Notes under the pieces: model-generated
What the model saw: the letters and a program-made list of their open reading frames with translations, nothing else
The model's database searches: none
Told to the model about the DNA's origin: nothing
Made by a program: the position numbers and the translations under genes
Shown: positions 16,210 through 25,061 of the stretch, in pieces
How the letters are laid out: the number at the start of each line of letters is the position of its first letter
Position numbering within the stretch: the first letter of the stretch is position 1
DNA from: JANNAV01 sp031384695
GTDB lineage: Bacteria > Pseudomonadota > Alphaproteobacteria > Rhodobacterales > Rhodobacteraceae
Reading direction: 5' to 3'
Length of the DNA stretch: 63,294 nt
Assembly (NCBI GenBank): GCA_031384695.1
Contig: JANNAV010000272.1
Coordinates: 1-63,294, forward strand

Positions 16210-17741
16210 TTTCGGCGCAGGGCGGGGTGCAGGACGTTGTTCTGCGCCTTGACGGCGTGACCAAGCGGTTCGGGCCGTTACTGGCCAATGACGCAATCAG
16301 CCTGAGCCTCCGGCGGGGCGAGGTGGTGGCCCTGCTGGGGGAGAATGGCGCGGGCAAGACCACGCTGATGAACATTCTGTTTGGCCATTATCTGGCGGAT
16401 GCGGGCCAGATCGAGGTGTTCGGGGTGGTTTTGCCTGCGGGCAATCCGCGCGTGGCCTTGGCGGCGGGTGTGGGGATGGTGCATCAGCATTTCACGCTGG
16501 CCGATAATCTGAGCGCGATCGACAACATCCGGCTGGGCACCGAGCGGCTGTTCAGTCTTGGCAAGGCCGGGCTTGCGCGGGGACGCGTGGCGGCTTTGGC
16601 GCGGGATTTCGGGTTGATGGTGGACCCCGATGCGCGGGTGGGCGCTTTGAGCGTGGGCGAGCGGCAGCGGGTGGAGATCCTCAAGGCGCTGTACCGCGAC
16701 GCGCGCATTCTGATCCTGGACGAGCCGACGGCGGTACTGACGCCGCAGGAAACCGACGCTTTGTTTGCCACGCTGCGGCGGGCCACCGGGCTGGGGCTGT
16801 CGATTATCTTTATCAGCCACAAGCTGCACGAGGTGATGGCGATTGCCGACCGGGCGGTGGTGTTGCGGCAGGGCCGGGTGGTGGGCGATGTGGTGGTGGC
16901 CGGGACCGATGGTGCGGCACTGGCGGCGTTGATGGTGGGGGGGGCGGTGGTGATGCCCGAGGTGCTGGCGCGCGAGGCGGGGCCGGTTGTGCTGCGCCTG
17001 CGCGATGTGGTGACGCGGGATGCGGGGGCGGCGCCGGGTTTGAAATCGGTGGGGCTTGATCTGAGGGCTGGGCAGATCGTCGGGTTGGCCGGGGTTTCGG
17101 GCAATGGGCAGGCGGCGCTGGCCGATCTGATCTCGGGGTTGCGGCGGCCTTATTCGGGTACGTTTCAGGTGGCGGGGCAGGCGGTGCCGCGTTGGTCGCC
17201 GCAGGCGGCGATTGGCGCAGGGATCGCGCGGATACCCGAGGATCGGCACAAGACCGGCACGATTGCCGATTTCAGCCTGACGGAGAATGCGGTGCTGGAG
17301 CGGTACAAGGCGGCGTTCTCGCGGCGGGGCTGGATGGACTGGGCGGCGGCGGAGCGGTTTGCGACCGGCATTATCGCCAAGTACGATGTGCGCTGTCCGG
17401 GGCCATCGGCGCGGATCAGGTTGCTGTCGGGCGGCAATATGCAAAAGCTGATATTGGGCCGGGTGCTGGAGCCGGGGCCCGCGATCATTCTGGCCAATCA
17501 GCCGGTACGGGGGCTGGACGTGGGGGCGATTGCCTATGTGCATGCGCAACTGATTGCGGCGCGGGATGCGGGGGCGGCGGTATTGTTGATCTCGGAAGAT
17601 CTGGATGAAATCATTCGCTTGTCGGATATGGTTCATGTGATTTCCGAAGGCCGGTTGAGCCCCGGCTTTGCGCGGGGGGCGATGTCGGCGGCGGAACTGG
17701 GGCTTTGGATGGCAGGCGAGGGATACGCCGATGCGGCTTGA
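16206..17741 (+). CDS. Nucleoside-type ABC transporter ATP-binding protein (two ABC domains)
   Basis: This is a 511-residue tandem ATPase as in ribose and nucleoside (NupA/YufO-like) importers. Domain 1 has Walker A LLGENGAGKTTLMN, LSVGERQRVEILKAL and ILILDEPTAVLTPQE. Domain 2 (from about residue 270) has a degenerate Walker A, GVSGNGQAALADLI, the signature LLSGGNMQKLILGR and IILANQPVRGLDVGA. The asymmetry is normal for the family. The GTG start at 16206 overlaps the upstream stop (GTGA). Confidence 0.9.
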   Translation: MISAQGGVQDVVLRLDGVTKRFGPLLANDAISLSLRRGEVVALLGENGAGKTTLMNILFGHYLADAGQIEVFGVVLPAGNPRVALAAGVGMVHQHFTLADNLSAIDNIRLGTERLFSLGKAGLARGRVAALARDFGLMVDPDARVGALSVGERQRVEILKALYRDARILILDEPTAVLTPQETDALFATLRRATGLGLSIIFISHKLHEVMAIADRAVVLRQGRVVGDVVVAGTDGAALAALMVGGAVVMPEVLAREAGPVVLRLRDVVTRDAGAAPGLKSVGLDLRAGQIVGLAGVSGNGQAALADLISGLRRPYSGTFQVAGQAVPRWSPQAAIGAGIARIPEDRHKTGTIADFSLTENAVLERYKAAFSRRGWMDWAAAERFATGIIAKYDVRCPGPSARIRLLSGGNMQKLILGRVLEPGPAIILANQPVRGLDVGAIAYVHAQLIAARDAGAAVLLISEDLDEIIRLSDMVHVISEGRLSPGFARGAMSAAELGLWMAGEGYADAA

Positions 17742-18774
17742 GCCGATTGCCAATCCGGGCTGGCGGCGGCGGTTGGGGATGCCGCTGCTGGCACTTCTGG
17801 CGACGGTTCTGGTGGCATCCGGCCTTGCGCTGATCGCGGGGGCGGAGCCGTTTGCGACTTTGGGGTTGATTGTAAAGGGCGCAGTCGGATCGAAGTTCGC
17901 GCTGTTGGAAACGCTGAACCGGGCGACGCCGCTGATCTTTACCGGGCTGTCGGTGGCGGTGGCGTTTCGGGCGAAGCTTTGGAACATCGGGGCCGAGGCA
18001 CAGCTTTATGCAGGGGCGATTGTGGCGGTGGTTCTGGGCACCGGAGCGGTGGGGGCGCCTTTGGTTTTGCCGGTCACGGCGATGGCTGCGATGCTGGCGG
18101 GGGCGGTGGTGCTGCTGGGGCCGGTGTTGTTGAAAACGCGGGCCGGGGTGGATGAGGTGGTGACGACGTTGTTGTTGAATTTCATCATGTTGCTGTTGGT
18201 GTCGTATCTGCTGGAAGGGCCGATGAAGGATCCGGCGGGGATGGGGTGGCCGAAATCGGCGGCGCTGATCAGGGAGGCGCGGCTGCCAAGGCTGATCGAG
18301 GGCTTGCGGCTGCATTGGGGGTTCGGGGTGGCGCTGATCGCGGCGGCGGTGATTTGGCTGATCCAGACCCGCAGCACTCTGGGGTTCGAGATGCGGGCGG
18401 TGGGGCAGAGCGTGGTGGCAGCGCGGTTTGCGGGGATGCCGGTGAACGCGGTGCTGGTGAAAACGGCGTTGATTTCGGGCGGGCTTGCGGGGCTTGGCGG
18501 GTGGTCGGAGGTGGCGGGGTTGAAGGGGCATCTGAGCCTCGATCTGAGCCCCGGGTTTGGTTATACCGGGATTATCGTGGCGATGCTGGCGCTGCTGCAT
18601 CCGCTGGGGGTGGTGGTGGCGGCGCTGTTTGTGGCGGGGATTTTTGTGGGGTCTGACAGCATGAGCCGGGCGGCGGGGGTGCCAACTTACATTGCCGATA
18701 TGCTGCTGGCGGTGGCGCTGCTGTTCATGGTTCTGGCGATACTCTTAAGCAAATTCAGGGTGGTGCGGGGATGA
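17731..18774 (+). CDS. Nucleoside-type ABC transporter permease 1
   Basis: This is a 347-residue membrane protein with about eight to ten hydrophobic segments, of the branched-chain/ribose permease superfamily in its BMP-transporter branch. The block TPLIFTGLSVAVAFRAKLWNIGAEAQL is typical of the first permease of these systems, followed by EVVTTLLLNFI-type sequence. ATG 17731 overlaps the ATPase gene by 11 bases. Its stop overlaps the second permease start by four. Confidence 0.88.
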   Translation: MRLEPIANPGWRRRLGMPLLALLATVLVASGLALIAGAEPFATLGLIVKGAVGSKFALLETLNRATPLIFTGLSVAVAFRAKLWNIGAEAQLYAGAIVAVVLGTGAVGAPLVLPVTAMAAMLAGAVVLLGPVLLKTRAGVDEVVTTLLLNFIMLLLVSYLLEGPMKDPAGMGWPKSAALIREARLPRLIEGLRLHWGFGVALIAAAVIWLIQTRSTLGFEMRAVGQSVVAARFAGMPVNAVLVKTALISGGLAGLGGWSEVAGLKGHLSLDLSPGFGYTGIIVAMLALLHPLGVVVAALFVAGIFVGSDSMSRAAGVPTYIADMLLAVALLFMVLAILLSKFRVVRG

Positions 18775-19718
18775 GCGCGCTGTTTGAAATCCTTGTTTCG
18801 GCAAGCTTTTGGGCGGCGGCGGTGCGGATTGCGTCGCCGTTGATCTTTGCCTGCATGGGCGAGTTGATCTGCGAGCGGGCGGGGGTTTTGAACCTTGGCA
18901 TTGAAGGGATCATGGTGATCGGGGCGTTTACCGGCTGGATGGCGGTGTATCAGGGGATGCCGCTGTGGGGCGGGGTTGGGGTGGCGATGGCGGCGGGGAT
19001 GCTGTTCGGGCTGCTGCACGGGGTTCTGGTGGTGCCGTTCGGGTTAAGCCAGCATGTGGTGGGTTTGGGGGTGACGCTGCTTGCCACATCGACCAGCTCG
19101 TTTGCGTATCGCCTGATGTTGCCGCAGGTGACCAGCCCGCCGAAGATTGAGCCTTTTCAAGTGGTTGAAATCCCGGTCTTGTCGGATATCCCGCTGTTGG
19201 GTGCGGCGTTGTTTTCACAGACAGCGTTGACTTATGCGGCGTTCGCGGTGGCGGGGTTAGTGGGGTGGGTGCTGTTTCGCACGCCTTTGGGGTTGGCCGT
19301 CAGGGCTGCGGGAGAGAATCCGGCGGCGGTGGAGGCGCAGGGGTTGTCGGTGACCGGTCTGCGGATGGGGGCGGTGATCTGCGGGTCGGGCCTGATGGCG
19401 GTGGGGGGGGCGTTTCTGACGCTTTCGGCGTTTTCGAGTTTCTTCTTCGAGATGGTCAACGGGCGCGGCTGGATTTGTGTGGCGCTGGTGGTGTTTGGCG
19501 GCTGGCGGCCGGGCAAGGCGGTGCTGGGGGCGGTGCTGTTTGCGGCGTTTGATGCGCTGCAAATCCGGTTGCAACAGACGCCCATCGGCGGACATCTGCC
19601 CTATCAGGTTTTCCTGATGGCGCCTTACGTGCTATCCATCCTCGCTTTGGTGCTGATGTCGCGGCGGGCCGAGGTGCCTGCCGCCTTGATGGTGCCCTAT
19701 AACAAGGGAGAGCGGTGA
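18771..19718 (+). CDS. Nucleoside-type ABC transporter permease 2
   Basis: This is a 315-residue membrane protein, the second permease of the BMP-type importer. It shows the family pattern ASPLIFACMGELICERAGVL-NLGIEGIM near the N-terminus and a C-terminal RGWICVALVVFGGW segment. It is coupled by ATGA overlaps to the preceding permease and to the downstream amidohydrolase. Together with the preceding permease it should form the membrane channel energised by the two-domain ATPase. Confidence 0.9.
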   Translation: MSALFEILVSASFWAAAVRIASPLIFACMGELICERAGVLNLGIEGIMVIGAFTGWMAVYQGMPLWGGVGVAMAAGMLFGLLHGVLVVPFGLSQHVVGLGVTLLATSTSSFAYRLMLPQVTSPPKIEPFQVVEIPVLSDIPLLGAALFSQTALTYAAFAVAGLVGWVLFRTPLGLAVRAAGENPAAVEAQGLSVTGLRMGAVICGSGLMAVGGAFLTLSAFSSFFFEMVNGRGWICVALVVFGGWRPGKAVLGAVLFAAFDALQIRLQQTPIGGHLPYQVFLMAPYVLSILALVLMSRRAEVPAALMVPYNKGER

Positions 19719-20992
19719 TGTTTGATCTGATCATCAGGGGCGGCACTTTGCCGGATGGCAGCCCGAGCGATATCGGCATTTTGGGCGGGCGGATTGTGGC
19801 GCTGGGACAGTTGGAGGCCGAGGCGGGGCGGGTGATTGATGCCACCGGCGATCTGGTCTGCCCGCCGTTTGTGGACCCGCATTTTCACATGGATGCGACG
19901 CTGAGTTACGGTTTGCCACGGGTGAATGCCAGCGGCACGCTGTTGGAGGGTATCGCGCTTTGGGGCGAATTGCGCCTGATTGCCACGGTGGACGAGATGG
20001 TGGCGCGGGCGCTGCGCTATTGCGATTGGGCGGCCTCGATGGGGCTGTTGGCCATTCGCAGCCATGTGGACACTACGGATGACCGGCTTTTGGGCGTGGT
20101 GGCGATGCTGGAGGTGAAGCGGCGGGTGGCGGAGTACATTGATCTGCAACTGGTGGCGTTCCCGCAAGACGGGCTTTACCGCAGCGCCACGGGGCGGGAA
20201 AATCTGATCAGGGCGCTGGATATGGGGGTGGATGTGGTGGGCGGCATCCCGCATTTCGAGCGCACCATGGCGGAGGGGGCGGCGTCGGTGGCGGATATGG
20301 CGCGGATGGCGGCGGAGCGGGGGCTGATGCTGGATATCCATTGCGACGAGACCGATGACCCGATGAGCCGGCATGTGGAGGTGATGGCGGCAGAGGTGAC
20401 GCGGCACGGGTTGGGGCGGCGGGCTGCGGGCAGCCATCTGACCTCGATGCATTCGATGGACAATTATTATGTGTCGAAACTGCTGCCGTTGATTGCCGAA
20501 AGCGGCATGACGGCAATCCCTAATCCGTTGATCAACATCACCTTGCAGGGGCGGCATGATACATACCCCAAGCGACGCGGGCTGACGCGGGTGAAGGAGA
20601 TGCAGGCGCTGGGCATCACGGTGGGCTGGGGGCAGGATTGTGTGCTGGACCCGTGGTACAGTCTGGGGACGGCGGATATGCTGGATGTGGCATTCATGGG
20701 CTTGCATGTGGCGCAGATGACCCATCCGGCCGAGATGGCGCGGTGTTTCGACATGGTAACCACGCAGAACGCGGCGATCATGGGGCTTGAGGGCTACGGG
20801 TTGCGGGTGGGGGATGTGGCATCCCTGGTGGTGCTGGATGCGGGCGATCCGGTGGAGGCGCTGCGGTTGCGGCCGGACCGGCTGGTGGTGATATCCAAGG
20901 GGCGGGTGATCGTGGAGCGGGCGCGCAATGACGCGCGGCTGTCGATTGAGGGGCGGCCATTGAGCGTTCGGCGGCGGCACCGGCTGGGGTGA
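19718..20992 (+). CDS. codA: Cytosine deaminase-type amidohydrolase
   Basis: This is a 424-residue metal-dependent hydrolase resembling E. coli CodA. It has FVDPHFHMD (metal histidines), the DIHCDETDDPMSRHVE block, SHLTSMHSMD, a long stretch like CodA around NPLINITLQGRHDTYPKRRG, and VGWGQDCVLDPWYSLGTADM where the catalytic aspartate lies. It would deaminate cytosine to uracil in the cytoplasm. CodA has GHDD where this protein has GQDC, so a related substrate (isocytosine, creatinine-like or 5-substituted pyrimidines) is possible. ATG 19718 is chosen because GGGAG at 19706-19710 is correctly spaced. It follows a nucleobase importer and a RutR-like site. Confidence 0.8.
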   Translation: MFDLIIRGGTLPDGSPSDIGILGGRIVALGQLEAEAGRVIDATGDLVCPPFVDPHFHMDATLSYGLPRVNASGTLLEGIALWGELRLIATVDEMVARALRYCDWAASMGLLAIRSHVDTTDDRLLGVVAMLEVKRRVAEYIDLQLVAFPQDGLYRSATGRENLIRALDMGVDVVGGIPHFERTMAEGAASVADMARMAAERGLMLDIHCDETDDPMSRHVEVMAAEVTRHGLGRRAAGSHLTSMHSMDNYYVSKLLPLIAESGMTAIPNPLINITLQGRHDTYPKRRGLTRVKEMQALGITVGWGQDCVLDPWYSLGTADMLDVAFMGLHVAQMTHPAEMARCFDMVTTQNAAIMGLEGYGLRVGDVASLVVLDAGDPVEALRLRPDRLVVISKGRVIVERARNDARLSIEGRPLSVRRRHRLG

Positions 20993-21086
20993 GCGGGCGT
21001 TGCGTGTTGCTTGCAACGTCCGGGCTTATCCGGCAAGGCTTTGGCTATCGCGGCGGGGGCTGGTTTTCGCGGGGAAATGGCGGGGC

Positions 21087-21566
21087 ATGATGGCAAGATC
21101 GGTGGCGCTGGCGGCGGCTTTGTTGGGGTTCTGGCTGGCGCTTTCGGGGCATTACACGGCGTTTCTGATCGGGGCGGCGGTGGTATCGGCGGTGCTGATC
21201 GTGGGGCTGTTGCGGGCGCGGCAGGTGTTGGACGCAGAGACCGTGCCGCTGGAGGCAGTTATCGCCAGCGTGACCTATTACCCGTGGCTTTTTGTAGAGA
21301 TATTCAAGGCCGCGGTTGGGGTGGCGACCGAGGTTTTGCGCCCGAGGTTGGCGGTCAGCCCGGTGATGACGGTGGTGGATACCAGGCTGCGCACGGCCAT
21401 CGGGGTGGTGACCTATGGCAACTCGATCACCCTGACGCCGGGCACTGTCACCTGTGGCATCAAGGGCAAGCGGCTGACGGTGTATGCGATGGTGCGCGAA
21501 GGCGCGTTGGACATCGAGGCGGGCGGCATGGAAGCGCGGGTCATGCAGTTTGAGGGGGGGCATTGA
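21087..21566 (+). CDS. mrpE: Mrp cation/proton antiporter subunit E
   Basis: This is a 159-residue MnhE/MrpE-type protein with two N-terminal membrane helices (VALAAALLGFWLALSG, AVVSAVLIVGLL) and a conserved cytoplasmic part containing TYYPWLFVEIFKAAVGVA and GNSITLTPGTV, the family signature. The start is uncertain: ATG 21087 or 21090 gives a normal-length protein, while the frame is open further upstream without plausible protein sequence. It is the first gene of a ten-gene operon. Confidence 0.88.
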   Translation: MMARSVALAAALLGFWLALSGHYTAFLIGAAVVSAVLIVGLLRARQVLDAETVPLEAVIASVTYYPWLFVEIFKAAVGVATEVLRPRLAVSPVMTVVDTRLRTAIGVVTYGNSITLTPGTVTCGIKGKRLTVYAMVREGALDIEAGGMEARVMQFEGGH

Positions 21567-21841
21567 TGTTTCATGTGGCGGTGATCGCCGTGCTGGTGGC
21601 GCTGGTGCTGGCGGTGTTCCGGGCCTTGGCGGGGCCGGGGGTGTTTGACCGGATGCTGGCGGCCAACAGCATCGGATCGCTGGCGATACTGCTGCTGGCG
21701 GGGTTGGGGTTTTTGAACGGGCGGCCGGAGTGGCTGGATATCGGCATCACTTACGGGTTGCTGAATGCGGTGTCCACCTTGGCGGTGTTGAAGTTTTTCC
21801 GGCACGGCGACCTCGCGTTTGATGCCGAGGACGAGGCGTGA
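21566..21841 (+). CDS. mrpF: Mrp antiporter subunit F
   Basis: This is a 91-residue three-helix membrane protein of the MnhF/MrpF family with the typical RALAGPGVFDRMLAANSIGS and YGLLNAVSTLAVLKFF segments. The ATG at 21566 overlaps the mrpE stop, with a run of Gs at 21554-21560 as ribosome-binding site. A small hydrophobic subunit of the multi-protein antiporter. Confidence 0.88.
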   Translation: MFHVAVIAVLVALVLAVFRALAGPGVFDRMLAANSIGSLAILLLAGLGFLNGRPEWLDIGITYGLLNAVSTLAVLKFFRHGDLAFDAEDEA

Positions 21842-22191
21842 TGGCGCTATTGATCGACGCCTTGAGTTGGCTGTGCATCGTGGCAGGCAGCGGTTTTGTG
21901 GTGGTTGGGGCGATTGGCATGGTGCGGATGCCGGACCTTTTCACCCGGATGCAGGCGGCGAGCCTGATCGACACGGTGGGGGCGGGGTTGCTGTTGTTCG
22001 GGTTCATGTTGCAGGCAGGGTTCGGGCTGGTGACGTTGAAGCTGGTGGTGCTGCTGGCGCTGTTTTTCTTTATCGGGCCGATGGTGTCGCATGCTTTGGC
22101 GCAGGCGGCGTTGCACGAGGGGGTGAAGCCGATTTTAGCAGAAGACCGACGCGGGCGGCTGGACCGCAAAGCCAAAGCCGGGGGCAAGTGA
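21841..22191 (+). CDS. mrpG: Mrp antiporter subunit G
   Basis: This is a 116-residue MnhG/MrpG-type membrane protein. GFVVVGAIGMVRMPDLFTRMQAAS is the family signature, followed by two helices and a charged C-terminus (RRGRLDRKAKAGGK). It overlaps mrpF and the next gene by one base each (TGATG junctions), so translation is probably coupled along the operon. Confidence 0.88.
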   Translation: MALLIDALSWLCIVAGSGFVVVGAIGMVRMPDLFTRMQAASLIDTVGAGLLLFGFMLQAGFGLVTLKLVVLLALFFFIGPMVSHALAQAALHEGVKPILAEDRRGRLDRKAKAGGK

Positions 22192-22760
22192 TGGAACTGG
22201 CGATCAATGCGGTGTTGCTGACGCTGTTGGTGGCGATCAGCCTGGGGATCATCCGGCAGCGCAGCCTGTTTGGCGTGGTGCTGCTGGCGGGGGCGTACAG
22301 CTTTTTGATCGCCAGTATCCTGATCGTGTTGGACGCGGTGGATGTGGCGATGACAGAGGCGGCGGTGGGGGCGGGGATATCGACGGTGGTGTTGCTGGCC
22401 ACGCTGCATCTGACGGGCAGTATGGAATATCCCAAGCCGCGCCCGGCGGTGCTGCCGCTGTTTGTCTGTGCGGTGACGGGGGTGGCGCTGATCTGGGGCA
22501 CATGGGATTTGCCCGGCTTTGGGGTGGCGGTGGCGCCCATTCATCAGGCGACGGTGCCGGAATATCTGCGGGTGGCCGAGGCGCATCTGATCGCCCCCAA
22601 CGTGGTGACGGCGGTGCTGGCCGATTACCGGGGCTATGACACCATGGGCGAGACGACGGTGGTGTTCACGGCGGGGATCGGCGTGATGCTGTTGTTGCGC
22701 GGCAGGCGCAAGGTGGGGGCGGATGCGGGGCTGGATGCCAAACCCGGGGCCAAGACATGA
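22191..22760 (+). CDS. MbhD/MbhE-like (DUF4040) antiporter subunit
   Basis: This is a 189-residue membrane protein with about five to six helices. The first part (TLLVAISLGIIRQRSLFGVVLLAGAYSF) matches the DUF4040/MbhD region that in classical Mrp systems is fused to the end of MrpA. The second part, with the invariant-looking PNVVTAVLADYRGYDTMGE, resembles MbhE and the MrpA C-terminus. Here these parts form a separate gene, as in Mbh hydrogenase-type and some alphaproteobacterial Mrp complexes. It overlaps both neighbours. Confidence 0.78.
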   Translation: MELAINAVLLTLLVAISLGIIRQRSLFGVVLLAGAYSFLIASILIVLDAVDVAMTEAAVGAGISTVVLLATLHLTGSMEYPKPRPAVLPLFVCAVTGVALIWGTWDLPGFGVAVAPIHQATVPEYLRVAEAHLIAPNVVTAVLADYRGYDTMGETTVVFTAGIGVMLLLRGRRKVGADAGLDAKPGAKT

Positions 22761-23176
22761 AGCAGGATGTGATCTTGCGGGTGGGGGTGAAAACGGTGTT
22801 TCCGTTCATCCTGATGTTCGCGCTTTACGTGCATTTTCATGGCGATTACGGCCCCGGTGGCGGGTTTCAGGCGGGGGTGATCATCGCCGCCGGCATCATT
22901 CTTTATGCGCTGGTGTTTGGCAGTGCGGCGGCCAAACGGGTGGCGCCAGAGGCGGTGGTGGAGCGGTTGGTGCCTGCCGGGGTGCTGATCTATGTGTTTG
23001 GCGGCATTCCGGGGCTGTTCGCGGGCAAGCGGTTTCTGGATTACACGGTCTATGCGCAGGATCCGCTGCATGGCCATGAATGGGGGGTGTTCATCGTGGA
23101 GGGGGGGGTGATCGTTACCGTGGCGGCCACCATGATCGCGATTTTCTATGCCTTTGGCGACAGGGCGCGCGGATGA
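22757..23176 (+). CDS. mrpB: Mrp antiporter subunit B
   Basis: This is a 139-residue MnhB/MrpB protein with four helices. The family block FPFILMFALYVHFHGDYGPGGGFQ-AGVI, the GKRFLDYT loop and the GVFIVEGGVIVTVAATMI helix are clear. ATGA overlaps join it to the upstream DUF4040 gene and the downstream mrpC. Confidence 0.9.
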   Translation: MKQDVILRVGVKTVFPFILMFALYVHFHGDYGPGGGFQAGVIIAAGIILYALVFGSAAAKRVAPEAVVERLVPAGVLIYVFGGIPGLFAGKRFLDYTVYAQDPLHGHEWGVFIVEGGVIVTVAATMIAIFYAFGDRARG

Positions 23177-23568
23177 GCCGGTTTCTGGAACTTCTGGGCC
23201 ATTACAACTACTTCGTGACCATCTTTCTGATGATGGCCGGGCTTTATGTGGTGATTGCGCGCGGCAACATGATCAAGAAGCTGGTGGGCATGTCGCTGTT
23301 TCAGACCTCGGTTTATCTGCTGTATATCTCGCCCGGCAAGATTTTGGGAGGCACGGCGCCGATTGTCGACGCCCGGTTTGCGGTTTATTCCAACCCGCTG
23401 CCGCATGTGCTGATCCTGACGGCGATTGTGGTGGGGGTGGCGACGCTGGCGCTGGGGCTGGCCTTGGTGGTGCGGATCAACGAGGCTTATGGCAGCGTTG
23501 AGGAAGACGAGATTTTTGCGCGGGACGGTAAGACGCGGGATGGTGAGACGCGGGATGGTGAGAGTTGA
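23173..23568 (+). CDS. mrpC: Mrp antiporter subunit C (NuoK-like)
   Basis: This is a 131-residue, three-helix NuoK/MrpC-type subunit: YVVIARGNMIKKLVGMSLFQTS, then PLPHVLILTAIVVGVATLALGLAL. ATG 23173 overlaps the mrpB stop. The last 14 residues, after a normal NuoK-like end, are a low-complexity tail built from three DNA repeats of 15 bp at 23522-23566, giving the pattern RDGxT/S. The next gene starts by TTG overlapping the stop. Confidence 0.88.
   Translation: MSRFLELLGHYNYFVTIFLMMAGLYVVIARGNMIKKLVGMSLFQTSVYLLYISPGKILGGTAPIVDARFAVYSNPLPHVLILTAIVVGVATLALGLALVVRINEAYGSVEEDEIFARDGKTRDGETRDGES
23522..23566 (+). repeat. Three 15-bp tandem repeats in the 3' end of mrpC
   Basis: The units GGGACGGTAAGACGC, GGGATGGTGAGACGC and GGGATGGTGAGAGTT follow one another directly. 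Because 15 is a multiple of three, each adds five residues (DGKTR, DGETR, DGES) and copy number can vary without frameshift. They run into the overlapping TTG start of mrpD. Confidence 0.8.
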
Positions 23569-25061
23569 GCGCCCTGACCTCGCATCTGCCGATCCTGCAG
23601 GTTCTGGTGCCGCTGATCTCGGCGTTGCTGGTGGCGTTTTTGCGCGATGGGCGTGCTGCATGGGTGGCGGCGGTGGCGGCCTGTTGGGCAACGTTCGGCA
23701 TCACCTTGCTGCTGATGAGCCAGGTTCTGGCGCAGGAGGCCGCGATTTCCTATGTGTTCGGGCCCTGGACGGTGCCGTTTGGCATCGAATACCGGGTGGA
23801 CCGGCTGAGCATCTTTGTGCTGCTGATCGTGTCGGGGATGGCGGCGGTGATCATGCCCTATGCCGGGCGGTCGGCGGCGCGTGAGATAGCGCCGAGCCAA
23901 CAGGCGTGGTTTTACTCGATGCTGCTTTTGGCGGTGACGGGATTGTTGGGGATCACGGTGACGGGGGATGCGTTCAACGTGTTCGTGTTCCTCGAGATAT
24001 CGTCGCTTTCGGCCTATGTGCTGATTGCGATGGGGCAGAACCGGCGGGCGTTGCTGGCGGCCTATCAATATCTGATCGTGGGCACTATCGGGGCCACGTT
24101 TTATGTGATCGGCATCGGGCTGCTGTATCTTGCGACCGGCAGCCTGAACATGCTGGATATCGCAAGCAGGCTTGATCTGGCGCAGGTGCAATATGCGCGG
24201 CCGGTGCTGGCGGCGCTGGCGTTTCTGACGGTGGGGATATGCCTGAAGCTGGCGCTGTTTCCGCTGCATCTGTGGCTGCCCAACGCCTATGCCTATGCGC
24301 CCTCGCCGGTGGCGGCGTTTCTGGCGGCGACGGCGACGAAGGTGGCGGTGTATCTGCTGATCCGGATTTACTACACGATTTATGGGCCGGTGTTCGGGAT
24401 TACCGGCTTGCCGGTGGACGAAGTTTTGCTGGTACTGTCGCTGGCGGCGATGGTGCTTGCGTCGATCTCGGCGCTGTCCGAGCAGAATATCAAGCGGCGG
24501 ATGGCCTATTCTTCGGTGGCGCAGATCGGCTATATCACGCTGGGGGTGGCGCTGGTGAATGTGCCGGGGCTGACCGGCGGGATCGTGCATCTGTTCAACC
24601 ATGCGATCATGAAAGCCTGTCTTTTCATGGCGTTGGGGGCAGTTTTCTATCGGATAGGTTCGGTGCGGCTGGAGGATATGGCCGGGATCGGGCGGCGGAT
24701 GCCGCTGACGATGGGGGCTTTCGTGGTGGCGGGGCTGGGGTTGATCGGGGTGCCGGGGACGGCGGGGTTTGTCTCGAAATGGTATCTGGCGGTGGGGGCG
24801 GTGGAGCGGGGGCTGTGGCCGCTTGTGTTCGTGATCATGGCAAGTTCGGGGCTGGCGGTTGTGTATGTGGGCCGGGTGATTGAGGTTGCGTATTTCCGCG
24901 AACCGCAAGGCGCGGTGCTGGAGGCGCGTGATCCGCCGTTGGCGATGCTGGTGCCGATGCTGGTGCTTGCGATGGCGGTGGTGTGGTTCGGGCTGGACAC
25001 GCGGCTGAGCGTGGGGATGGCGGCGGAGGCGGCGGCGCGGCTGATCGGGGGGTTGAAGTGA
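23565..25061 (+). CDS. mrpD: Mrp antiporter subunit D
   Basis: This is a 498-residue NuoN/MrpD-type proton-conducting membrane protein with about 14 helices. VFVFLEISSLSAYVLIAMGQ holds the conserved TM5 glutamate. KLALFPLHLWLPNAYAYAPS holds the TM7 lysine and the PLHLWLPNAY signature, followed by KVAVYLLIRIYY and KRRMAYSSVAQIGY. It starts with TTG at 23565 overlapping the mrpC stop and ends with a GTGA overlap into the next antiporter subunit. It probably forms one of three ion channels in the complex. Confidence 0.9.
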   Translation: MSALTSHLPILQVLVPLISALLVAFLRDGRAAWVAAVAACWATFGITLLLMSQVLAQEAAISYVFGPWTVPFGIEYRVDRLSIFVLLIVSGMAAVIMPYAGRSAAREIAPSQQAWFYSMLLLAVTGLLGITVTGDAFNVFVFLEISSLSAYVLIAMGQNRRALLAAYQYLIVGTIGATFYVIGIGLLYLATGSLNMLDIASRLDLAQVQYARPVLAALAFLTVGICLKLALFPLHLWLPNAYAYAPSPVAAFLAATATKVAVYLLIRIYYTIYGPVFGITGLPVDEVLLVLSLAAMVLASISALSEQNIKRRMAYSSVAQIGYITLGVALVNVPGLTGGIVHLFNHAIMKACLFMALGAVFYRIGSVRLEDMAGIGRRMPLTMGAFVVAGLGLIGVPGTAGFVSKWYLAVGAVERGLWPLVFVIMASSGLAVVYVGRVIEVAYFREPQGAVLEARDPPLAMLVPMLVLAMAVVWFGLDTRLSVGMAAEAAARLIGGLK

